A DNA stretch of 18,793 nucleotides from Ectocarpus siliculosus (GCA_000310025.1 FN648877.1:1-18793); one strand, 5' to 3'. Positions 8,480 to 18,205 are shown, counted from the stretch's first letter. Numbers and translations: made by a program. Notes: generated from the letters alone by a model not told the origin.

Positions 8480-9079
8480 GTGCAAATAGGTATGTGCGAC
8501 ACACGAGTAAATAGGTATTATAGGTATTATTGGGTGTGACAGAGAGAGATAGAGAGAGACAGAAAAATAAAGAAATACAAAACAAAGGAGAGAGAGAGTG
8601 AGAAGGCAGGGAAAGACACACAGACACACAAAGAGACACAGAGACAGGCAAAGAAAGAAAACGAAAAAAAAGGAAAAAAAGTTGTACCGCCCATTCCGAT
8701 TCTGCTCCCGACTCTGCTTCCGACTCTGATTCCGAGAGAGGAGAGAGCGAAAAAGCGCCGAACAGAGAGAGAGAGAGAGAGAGTGAGAGACTGAGAGTGT
8801 CCCTCACGACGGGAAGGACGGCGAGACAGCGAGGCCGGAAGAGAAAAAAGAAGGCAGAGACCAATGGAATGGTATTGGAGAAGACCGTAAAACTCATCGG
8901 GCCGAAGGAACTGCCTTGCGAAAACTGCAAAATGCGAAATGCTGGCCTGTGAGCGCTCGAACGGTCGGGACTTCACTCTGAAAGCAAGTGATTAAGCGCG
9001 GTAGCCTGAGAGCGCTCGAGAGAACGATCCCTGGCCCACAGAAAATGCTGCGATTCTAGGAAAAAGATAAACGAAATAT
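8480..9079. repeat. Unnamed dispersed repeat, copy A (about 0.6 kb)
   Basis: Shares order and sequence with copy B (9966-10593). It begins with an ACGTGCAAATA-type start, followed by an AG-rich tract, GTTGTACCGCCCAT, GATTCCGAGAGAGGAGAG, an (AG)n run, GGACGGCGAGACAGCGAG, GAAGGCAGAGAC, GAACTGCGAAAACTGCAAAATGCGAAAT-like text, two GAGCGCTCGA palindromes, and GAAAATGCTGCGATTCTAGG with AAAAAGATAAA at the end. No coding function: the long Ser/Leu-rich minus-strand ORFs come from the CT/AG simple sequence. It interrupts or abuts the Helitron relic at its left end. The class is unknown. Confidence 0.85.
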
Positions 9080-9378
9080 AAGATTCCGGAAAAAGATATT
9101 GACTGACGTGTTTGTTTGCGCAGCACAAATTTGGCTCGTAACGACCAGTTCGGGGTATCCAAAGTTCCTCCGACGCGACTTCTGCCTAAATGTGTCTTGA
9201 GATTTCGCCATTTAGAGAAATTTGCAAGCGAAATTTGCCGTCCGAACGACCACGCGCGCTGGTTGGTCCACGTCAGTTTGGGCCGCTTGCTGCGCCGTTG
9301 TGGCACGAGACGGCACGAGACGGCAGCGGGCTACGAGACGCGCACCCAGTGCCCGCCCCATGCCCCCTTACACAAGCC

Positions 9379-9684
9379 ATGGATGGAACGAGGAGGCCGA
9401 TCCGGGGTGTCAACCTGAAACGCCGCTACGGCGCCATGAGCACCAGGGAACTGATGCATGAGCAGCTTTGCCTCTTGTGCGCAGCTGTCCTGCTGTTGGT
9501 TGGCAGCGAGGAATATGCGCACGAAACGGAAGAGCTCGAGTTGTGCGCTGCGCTCATAGCGCTGCAGGAGACAGTACGGACGGGTAGATCGCACGGTCAT
9601 TAGGACAGTGAGGGGGAGGGATTTGTGCATCGCCGACATCTCGGAGGACAGGGCGTGGTGTGACTATCGCTTCAATTTTCAAAT
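9379..9684 (+). pseudogene. Possible N-terminal fragment of a DDE-type (Harbinger-like) transposase
   Basis: From the ATG at 9379 the frame gives MDGTRRPIRGVNLKRRYG, a Leu/Ala-rich helix (LCLLCAAVLLLVGSEEYAHE) and LELCAALIAL, stopping at 9603. A second frame takes over from about 9568 and gives QYGRVDRTVIRTVRGRDLCI, ADISEDRAW and CDYRFNFQM, ending at AAAT/GTAAGT, a consensus donor at 9685. The second part has the feel of the N-terminal helical region of PIF/Harbinger-type transposases, before the catalytic domain, but I have no motif that proves it. The frame change means a lost base or an unseen short intron. No catalytic DDE region follows before repeat copy B. Confidence 0.35.
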
Positions 9685-9722
9685 GTAAGTAGGTGCTTCA
9701 TATTTCAAATGTAAGTAGGTGC
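9678..9722. repeat. 26-bp tandem duplication carrying a splice-donor-like sequence
   Basis: TTCAAATGTAAGTAGGTGC occurs at 9678-9696 and again at 9704-9722, so the strong donor GTAAGT is present twice in tandem. Confidence 0.9.
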
Positions 9723-9965
9723 ACATGTGCACATCATCTTTCCTGACCCCTTCGAACTCCACGGCTGCATGTATGTATGTGCGCGGCGAGATTACACGGC
9801 CAAATACGGATCATCTTTCGTCTTCCGGTTTTTTTTTGCGCACGGTGGAAAGACTTTATTTTTAACAGAAATTACATGGCATCAGTATAGCAAAATTCGT
9901 TGTATGCGCAAACGTCATTCATATGAGAAAAGATAAGGATATGTTATTCAAATGAGAAAAGAGCC

Positions 9966-10593
9966 GCACACACGTACTACGTGCAAAATATGTGTGACAC
10001 ACACACGTGTAGAAATTAAAGGATGTATTATTGTGTGTGTGACAGAAGAATAAAGAGAGACAGAAAAAGAGAGACAGGAAACAAATGAGAGAGGGAGAAG
10101 GCAGAGAAAGACACACAGACAGACACAGAGACGGAGAGAGAATCACAGATACAGACAGAGATAAAACGGGAAAAATAAATATTCCTGGTACCATAATAAT
10201 AAAGTTGTACCGCCCATCCATTCGGACTCTGGTTCCGATTCTAATTCCGAGAGAGGAGAGAGAGAAAAGCGCCGAAGAGAGAGAGAGAGAGAGCGTCTCT
10301 CACGACTCGACGGACGGCGAGACAGCGAGAGAGACCGGTAAAGAATAAAGAAGGCAGAGACGAACGGAATGGCATTGGAGAGGACGATAGAGCACATCGG
10401 ACCGAAGGAACTGCGCTCCGAGCGTCAAAATTGCGAAAACTGCAAAATGCGAAATCCTGGCCTGTCAGCGCTCGAACGGTCCGGACTGCACTCTGAAACC
10501 AAGTGAATAAGCGTGGTGGCCTGAGAGCGCTCGAAAGAGCGTTTCCCGGCCCGGAGAAAATGCTGCGATTCTAGGAAAAAGATAAATGAAATA
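9966..10593. repeat. Unnamed dispersed repeat, copy B (about 0.6 kb)
   Basis: Direct-orientation partner of copy A. It has the same ordered blocks, including GTTGTACCGCCCAT near 10204, GGACGGCGAGACAGCGAGAG near 10312, GAAGGCAGAGACGAACGGAATGG near 10350, and the terminal GAAAATGCTGCGATTCTAGG near 10556 followed by AAAAAGATAAA. Identity is roughly 80% over the right half and lower in the AG-rich left half. Copy B carries an inserted stretch near 10165-10200. No genes are seen inside. Confidence 0.85.
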
Positions 10594-10626
10594 ATTGTTA
10601 TACTAAAATGAAGGATTAGCCCCCCG

Positions 10627-10671
10627 CCCCCGAATAGGGCGCCCCCGAATAGGGCGCCCCCGAATAGGGCG
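10627..10671. repeat. 15-bp tandem repeat, three perfect copies
   Basis: The unit CCCCCGAATAGGGCG is repeated at 10627-10641, 10642-10656 and 10657-10671 without change. Confidence 0.97.
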
Positions 10672-10725
10672 AGCGGCCCTACCTAGCCAAACGGATGGTG
10701 GTGAGGGTTTGGAAAGGTGAAGCAT

Positions 10726-10908
10726 ATGGAAAAGAAGACGACCGTACTCTATTTCTCAATAGACCTAAACGAAGCTTTGTCGCAGACAGACCCTCTTACT
10801 CCGATTTCCCCACCTCTTGACTTTGCCTTGATCGGGCGTCCCAAATCACGGCCGGTAGCCAAGCTTAATCAACTTCTTCAAGGAGTACGTAGCGTACGTA
10901 ACAAGTGA
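10726..10908 (+). CDS. Short unrecognised ORF
   Basis: A 60-codon frame from ATG at 10726 to TGA at 10906-10908. It begins MEKKTTVLYFSIDLNEAL and has a Pro-rich middle, then FALIGRPKSRPVAKLNQLLQ. The GRPKSRPV run resembles basic AT-hook-like or transposon-associated sequence, but the similarity is weak. No splice sites or second exon could be tied to it. It may be chance. Confidence 0.2.
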   Translation: MEKKTTVLYFSIDLNEALSQTDPLTPISPPLDFALIGRPKSRPVAKLNQLLQGVRSVRNK

Positions 10909-11006
10909 GCGCTGTTTTCATTTGTCTTCACTGGTTTGCCGTTTTGTGGTCCTTATCGCTCTGTTTAGAAAACTCAGATCTTATGTACCCATGTGTGGCC
11001 GCAATC

Positions 11007-11460
11007 AACAGACCGATATCGACATACTGTCCAGTACGGCGCGCGTTTCGCGATACCTTGAGCATGTCTCATCGCGCAAAGTTTCGTCGACTTCGGCGCG
11101 CGGTAGCATACATGCGCCACAAGGTTGTCGCCATATGCAACCATGCGCACTCATAGGTCTCTCGTCTTCACGCTTCCCGATTTACTGTCTTCCTGTCTCC
11201 ATTACTCTCCTCTTCTCTGTTTGTCGTCTACGTGGAGCATTTTCGGCAAAATCCAATCTCAGAGAGTCTGTCTGGTGGACTAATTGCTCTACATAGTATG
11301 CTCAACATAGCAGACAAGACAAACAGCAATGAACAGACCGATATACACTACAGCGCTCTTCTTGCGACATCTTGAGTATGCCTTCGTAGACACTGTGATT
11401 CACGGTCCCTCTGAGCGCAGTGACATGCGCCACAACATGCTCAACGATGTGCAACCATGT
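11007..11460. repeat. Diverged direct duplication (about 140 bp, offset about 315-325 bp)
   Basis: Blocks AACAGACCGATAT, CTTGAGxATG, ATGCGCCACAA and GCAACCATG occur in the same order at 11007-11150 and 11332-11460. The spacing between blocks is nearly kept, with much substitution between them. No reading frame is conserved across both copies. Confidence 0.65.
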
Positions 11461-11570
11461 ACGTACGCTGTTTCTTTGCTCTTGACATCCTCGCCGCCTC
11501 TTGCTGTACCGCTTTCTTGTACTCCCCATTTCGGCACGATATCGACTCGTACTGTCCGTTCAGCAAATAA

Positions 11571-11775
11571 TATGGTGTTCACGAACGAACATCGAATTTC
11601 GATTTGATTCCGATTTTTTCAATCAACCCGCGCGCCGGAGACCGATGGATCTTAAGGAATTTGACGTTTTGCCTCAACATATTGTCCCCAAATACCCACC
11701 AACAAATATGGGTTATGTCCTTCTCAACTTGATCTTTGTGAAGCATTTTATTGGAATTTTCCGCCCTGTGAGATG
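11571..11775. repeat. Dispersed repeat fragment related to the 16.6-kb region
   Basis: This stretch aligns collinearly with about 16594-16785. Shared blocks are GTGTT...CGAA near the left, GAATTT/GAAATTTC, then GCGCCGxAGACCGATGGATCTT (11632-11653 versus 16653-16674), AGGAATT, ATTGxCCCCAAA, and a CTTGATCTTTG/TTGGTCTTTG block. Same orientation, about 70% identity by eye. Here it is a lone fragment without the inverted partner seen at 16.26-18.05 kb. Confidence 0.65.
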
Positions 11776-12545
11776 ACCCGTATAAGGTTTGGTCGCTGGT
11801 CGGGCTGCGAACGACCCAAACAACCTTGTGTGTACCCTAGAGGAAGGCCAAAAAACTTGACAGAAGCCCCAGAGTGGCATAGGCGAAAGGTGAAACAAAG
11901 CCCGTAGGGGCGCACACACTTCCACTTGTTGTCCTCTCGTTGGCGCAGCACCTCTGACAACACACGGACGCTGATAAAAGTTGTGTAGATCGTTGATTGT
12001 TCAATACACAAACACACCACACCGCACATCAGCAAGGAAACAAACCCCACAGGGGTTGCACAGCACACACGCTACACCTTTCAGGGTCAGCGTACTGTAC
12101 CCCTACAGCAAATAGCTTACAGGACGGTACAATCCAAATGCTCCGTGGCGATTGGCGTTTGTTTACATCCTTGATATATATCTGAATGAGAGTGTGATGT
12201 GGCCTTTGTGCCGAGCAACTATCTTTCAATTTCACGAGAAGCCAACACGCAGGCGGTGTTTGCCACAATAATAGTCGTGGTTGTGGGTGTTGCATATTTC
12301 TTTGAATGTAACAGCTGAGGCAACTTAGCTGGAGCGTGCAATAGCGATCGTTGTTCGATGGCTCACAGCAGTAGTAAAAGGAAATTTGATAGCGTATACG
12401 GTATTATTGTGATCGCAACTTCGACGAGTACCGTCGCGTTGTCTGTCTAAAGTCAAGTTTTTTAGTGGTTCATGATGTCGAGAGCGCACAATGCGACACG
12501 TTCGCACACCGAGCACGACAAAGAAAGCTGTCCACAGAGGAGTAG
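11776..12545. other. Gene-free stretch
   Basis: No supported gene or RNA. A weak internal duplication is visible: AAACAAAGCCCGTAGGGGCG with ACACAC at about 11893 resembles AAACAAACCCCACAGGGGTTG at about 12038. The minus-strand ORFs here have no recognisable domain. Confidence 0.5.
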
Positions 12546-12815
12546 ATTATTTGATAAAATTAGTCCATCTGACCAGTCAACGTTAATATGCTCAAAAGCT
12601 CGTTAGCACCCGGCTGGAACACGTGGGCTTGCGGCTTAATCACTGGGATTGAGAGTAGGGATCTCCGGAGACGGACCCCTCGCCAGACGTTGCTATTTTC
12701 CAATGGAATTTTACGCAAGGAAAAGTGTTACAGCCGGTATTTGAACTAGACGGGTATCCTTTACTTGATAAAATTATACCATCTGACCACTGAGTCAGCG
12801 CTGACTACATTGTAA
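12546..12815 (-). repeat. tRNA-promoter-like repeat pair (possible SINE relic)
   Basis: On the minus strand GGTCAGATGG followed by a short TAATTTTATCAA stretch occurs twice, at about 12792-12763 and 12578-12549. The first is followed at box-B distance by AGTTCAAATAC (about 12738-12728). These resemble RNA polymerase III A and B boxes. The flanking arms do not pair as a cloverleaf: the T stem does not close and there is no acceptor match. So this is not a working tRNA. A tRNA-derived SINE or decayed tRNA is possible. Confidence 0.3.
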
Positions 12816-13228
12816 GATATCACACCCCTCAGCACTTGCTAATTTAATACCTTGGTTCCCAAACAGCAGGAAGCGTGGCCGGGCGGCGTTGGAACCGATT
12901 GCTTTCCGAACACAAAAGTATCGTTTGACATCAATCCTCTTCGTCGTGGTGGACTCTACCATTGTTAGCTGCTATTATTGATGAAGGGGTTGTGACATGT
13001 AATGTCCCCCACTACAGGTAGGTACATGCCATGCATGTCATGCATAGGAATTAGAACGCCCTCTACTCCAGGTAGTTACATGGTTCAATTGAAACCTTTC
13101 ATTGCCCATCCTTAGAGAAGTCGTTTTCACAACAAGTGTAGGATACAAGTGGTGACCCCACGCGCACCTGTAAAAAAACGTCAGTCCTCGACCGGCCCTG
13201 TTCACTAACCCTTACCCATGCGCATGTA
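12816..13228. other. Gene-free stretch left of the hAT-like element
   Basis: I see no gene. A short local repeat, CCACTACAGGTAGGTACATG / CTACTCCAGGTAGTTACATG, occurs at about 13009 and 13063. Confidence 0.5.
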
Positions 13229-13236
13229 CTATTTTG
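13229..13236. repeat. Left target-site duplication of the hAT-like element
   Basis: CTATTTTG, identical to 14662-14669 and directly abutting the terminal CAGTG. Confidence 0.9.
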
Positions 13237-14661
13237 CAGTGATGTCGATAACGGGGTACCGGTTATAACCGGTTACAGGGTTCAGCGGTAGGTACCCTGG
13301 AAATCCCAGGTTATTTTTCAATTCCGGGGGGCCCCTCACTGGGGGGGGGTGTACTCATAGTCGTGCATGCCGTAGTCGTTTGACCATTGACCTCGCATCC
13401 CTACAAAGCCGGGACGGAGCACGCCGGGTTCTCACCGGACCAGGCTCTCACATCACCAAGCGCGAAGCGCCGTGAGGTATTTGGCGAGTCGCATGAAGGG
13501 TGAGCTGCATCCTGCTAAGGGTATTCGGCATCTTGTGCTTACTTCCTTGCGTACGGATGACAGCTACGTATGACTTAATTTATTTTCTGGTGCTTTCACT
13601 TCCAGAGACAGTTGTAAGCACTGTGTAACTGCCTCGAGGAAGCTTGACCATTTTAACACAACGTGGTGCGATCATCCCCCGTTGCGCGGAGTGAGGTTTC
13701 TCGACCCCGCACAACATGATCTACTCGACCACCATTATGGTTACCGCCAAAAAAAAAACCCAGGTAAAAAAAAAAAAAAACGGTAACCTGGTTTGCCAAA
13801 TTCACGAAGTGAATTGGCTTGTTTTACAACGTGGTTGCCAAGGGACGAAAACCCAATCCGGAGGGCAAACACCGAGTGGGGGGGGGGGTATTTTCACCTG
13901 CGGGCCCCCCTCGCACATGGCGCACACACTCACGCCAGCCAGCGCACACGACAGCATCAGTAGCAGGCACAGCAGACCATCCTATACCCACACAGCAGAG
14001 CAACACAAAGACCACATGTCCTCTTCAGCATCCTCCTCGTACTCGGGGGCAGTTTTGTGTTTTTGTTTCGATCTGATGTGGCAAGACGCAGAGATCTGCG
14101 GGCGGAGGGGAAGTGTCAAGGGGGTTCTCTTTTGTTTCAACTGGCGGAAGTTGTTTCGTTCCTTCTCTCTCTTTCTCTCTTTCTCTCCTTCCTGTCGTTG
14201 ATATGTATTTGTCTTTTTTTTTCCACTTGCTGCGCGTTGTTGTGAGATCTATAGGAGGCACATTACGCACTAGCAGATGAGAAGACAAGCTTTTTTGTTT
14301 TTCGTTTTTCTCGGGGCTTTCCTATATTCTCATGGCCGAGAAAAAAAAAATGTATTCATGACAACATTCCAATATTGCACCTGCATTGTAACGTGGTTCA
14401 AAGGTTCAAGGTAGGAAGCTGAAACGATACACACGACTGCGGCAGCAGTGGCAGCAACGCGCACAGAAGTGCACCTTGAACAGCATACAGCGAGCTGCTT
14501 CCAAACGAACAAAATATCGGACGTATACGTTAAATAACACCCCGGGGATGGGCCGTTTTCGTCCCCGCTATGAGCGGTTATAACCGGTACGTACCGCCGA
14601 AGGCTCATTTCCGGTTATTGCCGGTCAGTACCCTGCTCGAGCCCGGTTATCGACATCACTG
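13237..14661. mobile_element. hAT-like non-autonomous DNA transposon, 1425 bp, with 8-bp target-site duplication
   Basis: The ends are perfect 16-bp inverted repeats, CAGTGATGTCGATAAC at 13237-13252 and its complement at 14646-14661. They are followed by one mismatch and GGG. The bases just outside are identical: CTATTTTG at 13229-13236 and CTATTTTG at 14662-14669. An 8-bp duplication with CAGTG-type ends is the hallmark of hAT elements. Subterminal palindromes of the CGGTTATAACCG type lie near both ends (13259-13272 and 14575-14587). Inside I find no recognisable hAT transposase, so it is likely mobilised in trans. The ORFs at 13716-14201 are low-complexity and not convincing. Confidence 0.9.
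13739..13817. repeat. Two adjacent hairpins with A-tracts inside the hAT-like element
   Basis: GGTTACCG (13739-13746) pairs with CGGTAACC (13780-13787) around two poly-A tracts. It is followed at once by GCCAAATTCAC / GTGAATTGGC (13794-13817) with a three-base loop. Both could form cruciforms. Confidence 0.7.
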
Positions 14662-14669
14662 CTATTTTG
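14662..14669. repeat. Right target-site duplication of the hAT-like element
   Basis: CTATTTTG, the perfect partner of 13229-13236. Confidence 0.9.
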
Positions 14670-15690
14670 TGGGGAGTGACTCCATGTCTTCTTTCAAGAA
14701 TCCCGCTAATCGTCTCGTTAATCTGTTTTTTTCGTTTACAGCATGTACTGTATGTAGTACGCACGATCACATCCGGATAATAAGGAGACCACAAGAACGC
14801 GCTCTCCGCACGCTGAAAAAGAATCCGGGAGACCATGAATGCGGACCCCCAAGAAGATGCACTTTTCACAATTGGCTTCCTCTCCGAAACCAAAAAGTCG
14901 GACGGATGAAAGGGGAAAACGTAGAGAGAGGCGTAGTACTTGTTTCCCGTCATGACATATTATCCTGAGTCGTACTCAAAGGCAACAAAAACAACCATCG
15001 GACGCAGAAAGACGAGTGGGGGGTAGAGGAAGGAGCAGGTGGTGTAGGTTTCGAATGCCTTGTTGACGAGCGCACGAACAGGCGGTGCTCTCATGCAACC
15101 CACATGCTAAAGGAAGGCTTGCTTTTTGAGGTAGGTGTGTTCCATGGCTGGCAGCTTGCGTTAGCTTGCCGTCTCTTTGACTCTTTGTATTCCACCATAC
15201 CACTCGGCTTCGCGAGCATCCGCCGCCTTTGTTTTGGCAAGCGACACAAAGCGAGACAACTGATGATGGCGGCAATGCTAATAATATACAGCTGCAACTG
15301 GTAGCATCAAGCCTGTGGCAGCCACATGCCCGATTGTGATCGCACACATCCCAGACGCACACGGGAGAGGGGCAATATCTCTCATTCGCACCACTGCTGT
15401 CGTTCTTGTATAACCTAACCCTTTGGGGAGGGCTGCACTCTTATTGCGTAAACAACCGAAGGGGAGCACCGCGGGAGGGGTGGGTACGGGGCCTGCGGAA
15501 GATCAATGAATGCTGCCCGGCAGGAATTATTTCAGTGGGATGAGAAGAAGCGCTTCACCAGACGTACACACACGTACATGCAGAGTCTATAACAAACTGG
15601 TAGAGTAGGCTACAGTATTATGTGCATACGTAACTGCTATTATTCCCCGTCACCGATCGCTGAAGTGCAAAAAAAGCGCGATTGATTGTT
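14670..15690. other. Gene-free stretch right of the hAT-like element
   Basis: Several overlapping ORFs up to 128 codons occur, none with recognisable domains. A minus-strand frame at 15297-15091 starts with a hydrophobic run (MQLYIISIAAIISCLALC) that could be a signal peptide, but no splice continuation could be defined. No RNA gene or clear repeat is seen. Confidence 0.4.
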
Positions 15691-16329
15691 TCATTTATTC
15701 ATAAAGCCACACGATACCTTGGGTTTGAAACTTGTTGAAGGCCAACACGACCGACGTAAGCATCCCGTTCTATCGAAATGTGGAACCCGTGCGGCCAAGT
15801 GTAAGCGTCCGTACCAATATATACCGGCTTGCAGGGCATGGAAAGTGGGGGTCAAGGAGATCTGGCCTTTCCTCCTCCACACTTCCTTCCGAATGTTCCG
15901 AATGTCATTCGTAGACTGCTGTTTGCACAGGAGGGACACCGACAAGCGAAGCCGCCTAGAAGCCGACAGAGGTAGTTGGCCCCACGGAGAGATACTTCGG
16001 AACAACGGGGAAGCATGCGGACTACACGACGTAGTACTGCGAAAAACAGAGGCACCAAGGCAGAGAGATTTGACCATTACCTGGCCAGTCTTGAGACGTT
16101 TCGCCCTCCGGTCTCGTCGTTCGATCAGCTCCAACGTGGAGAGCTGGGTGGGAGTACGGTGTGAAGTGTAACAGGGGGTGCAATGATGGATGGGCTGGTG
16201 TTGGGTAGGTGAGGGGTACGAATGAATGAATGCGGTTCCTTTTTTTTGCAGTAGAAGAGGGCCGGTCTTAGAGTAGGAATCAGATCTCGAAACCACTTTC
16301 AGATTTGGTTGTAAGCCCGGAAGATCCAA
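15691..16329 (-). CDS. Long unrecognised ORF, possibly containing real exons
   Basis: A 212-codon frame is the longest in its neighbourhood but has no recognisable domain. Within it, a 63-nt segment (about 16144-16082) is bounded by CCCACCCAG and CCAG/GTAATG and encodes the charged helix LSTLELIERRDRRAKRLKTG, which looks like a genuine small exon. A later stretch, NDIRNIRKEVWRRKGQ, could be another, after an AAACAG acceptor. The plus strand is also open over much of the region (161 codons), so chance is a serious alternative. No neighbouring gene gives context. Confidence 0.25.
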   Translation of the reverse strand: MDLPGLQPNLKVVSRSDSYSKTGPLLLQKKGTAFIHSYPSPTQHQPIHHCTPCYTSHRTPTQLSTLELIERRDRRAKRLKTGQVMVKSLCLGASVFRSTTSCSPHASPLFRSISPWGQLPLSASRRLRLSVSLLCKQQSTNDIRNIRKEVWRRKGQISLTPTFHALQAGIYWYGRLHLAARVPHFDRTGCLRRSCWPSTSFKPKVSCGFMNK

Positions 16330-18045
16330 AGAACTCTGATTTTGATCATAGGGACAGAGTTCTTCCGCCGGTCTTCTCTTTAGGACTTTAAACAGGACGA
16401 CCCAAAACCAAATCGGGATTTGATGAAAAAGGTGAAATCAACTAATCGGATCCCGATGTGGGTGAACCGCAACCAAATTCGAACATTAGCGGTCTACTCG
16501 CATGCACGGCGCGTGCCCACCTGGCCAAACTATCGTATAGAATCCTCGACGGATTTTCCATACGGATTCTTACTTCTGCTCACATGGAGTGACATTAGGG
16601 TGTTTGCGAAGTTGAAATTTCAGTTTCATCTTGGTCTTTTTGATCCCCCCGAGCGCCGAAGACCGATGGATCTTTAGGAATTCAATATTTTGCTTTATGG
16701 AATTGCCCCCAAAGACCGCAGGAAAGCTTGAATTCAGTCTTGCTCATTTTGGTCTTTGAAGGAACAATTTTTGATTGGCCTACACACCTCGAGATACTCC
16801 CGACGTCCTCCCGACACCGCCGCACCATCCCGTGGAGCTGCCCAAACTACAAACAGCAGCAGTGCCGCCAGACCACAGACGGTCAGACAAACAAACGTCG
16901 CTGCACCGCACACCCGGTGCGCATTGCATGCTGCCGACATGGTGCAACTTTTGCTTCATCTTAATGTTTATGCGTGAACAGAAGCATGCCGCTCTACATG
17001 CATGCTCATAATAAGTGACACATCAAGCGGCGGCGTGAGGAGGGTGAGGCGGTGAGGCGGGCGGCATAGATCTCAGGAGTGCGGCACAGACAGGTGGTGG
17101 AGGCGGAGGAGGTGATGGAGATGGGGATGCTTCAAGCGGCGTGGGGGCGTGAGGAGCTGCAGCGCGTGCGTCCTGTGGACCGTGCTGTGGTGATTTGTTT
17201 GACAGGAAACGATCGACTCTGTCGACGACTGACTGCGATATGTATTACAATTTGTTCGCGTGCTAAAGGGGTACGTCCACACATGCATGCCTCCGCTTTT
17301 TGCGGCGCTACGCTTCCCATGCACTCCCGGTAACTGAACTGGGCCAACCGCCTGTTCATGAATGAGTACGTTGCTCCATCAGTATTCTCCATGACTGGGG
17401 GCAGTGATAATAGTGGAGTACAGTAGTAGCCTTGTTGGGGTGAAAACGGAAGGTCGGGAATAAATATGTTTGGTGTCCCGAGTCGGCTCAACCATCTGTC
17501 TGCCGCCGGCGGCAAAGGGGCTCCGTCGTATTGAACGCAACGTTCTAGGAAATTTCCGCGTGTTCAAGACTGAAATATTGCGCTCCGGTCTTCGCAAGCT
17601 ATTTTTGAAACCCAAAATTCAATCTTGGACCGGAATTCCTTCAAACTTCCAAGACTGAAATGGGAGACCAGCTCGCAAACACCCTATTTCTCAGCACACA
17701 CAGACCCCACAGCAAGCAATCACCACTGGCTTCAAAGACGCCTACAGGTGTGGTTCGTACAGCCTTCAAGTTCTGGTGACGACCCGACAATCATGGGGGG
17801 AGAACTCTGTGGTGGTGTGGTGAGAAGTCCGTCTCTTGGTCGAATCCGTGGCAAATCAGGGGGTTGGGGGTATGCCCGTCCGAGAAAATCCATTGGGCCA
17901 ACTTTCGGGCGCCATACGAGTCAACCTAAGACAGACGCACAGACAGGCCATTTTTCGTCCAGATTTCGGTAGATCCGACTCTTATATTCTTACATCGAAA
18001 TGTGATTTCGAGATCTGATTTCTTCGTTAAGACCTACCCTGACTG
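16258..18045. mobile_element. Old large inverted-repeat (foldback-like) element, about 1.8 kb
   Basis: Blocks on the left recur inverted and in mirrored order on the right. GGCCGGTCTTAGAGTAGGAATCAGATCTCGAAA at 16260-16292 pairs loosely with 17998-18034; TAGGGTGTTTGCGA at 16596-16609 pairs exactly with 17673-17686; and CGAAGACCG at 16657-16665 pairs with 17586-17594. The pair sums (34298, 34282, 34251) drift only slightly, as expected for one symmetric structure with small indels. The centre (about 17145) is GC-rich GGAGGCGG-type sequence. No intact ORF is present. Exact ends and any target duplication are unclear. Confidence 0.55.
17350..17460 (-). pseudogene. Possible second Helitron helicase scrap
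   Basis: The minus frame reads SVFTPTRLLLYSTIITAPSH, then GEY, stop, WSNVLIHE. This aligns with the segment before Walker A in the relic at 7.7 kb (NFTVEQRHVYDSVVNSVSSG, then SSNVFIHD): the FT, the Y-S/D pair, and SNVxIH keep position. The DNA AACGTAxTCATTCATGA is shared by both. After this point similarity is lost and no GTGKT is seen. It lies inside the large inverted-repeat element, so it may be captured sequence. The match is short and could be chance. Confidence 0.35.
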
Positions 18046-18205
18046 ATGGTTGGCAACAATAGCCCGACTGGCGTACCTCTGGGGTAGGGCTAGATGCTTA
18101 TGCGTGACGTCCCGGTTGTAAGCTGTTCCAAACTGCTGATTTTCATTTTCGTTTCTTTTGAGGCCTGCAAAACTCTATACGTTTTTAAGTCGCGAGTCTA
18201 CCAAG

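Noticed and set aside
8527-8976. Long minus-strand ORFs rich in Ser, Leu and Phe
   Set aside because: They are translations of the AG/CT simple sequence in repeat copy A; the same appears in copy B.
9040-9060. Helitron-style CTAG 3' end in repeat copies A and B
   Set aside because: Similarity between the copies continues past CTAG, so this is not the element end.
12728-12800. Functional tRNA gene on the minus strand
   Set aside because: The T stem and acceptor stem do not pair.
13716-14201. 161-codon plus-strand ORF inside the hAT-like element
   Set aside because: It begins in poly-A-derived Lys runs and has no transposase motif.
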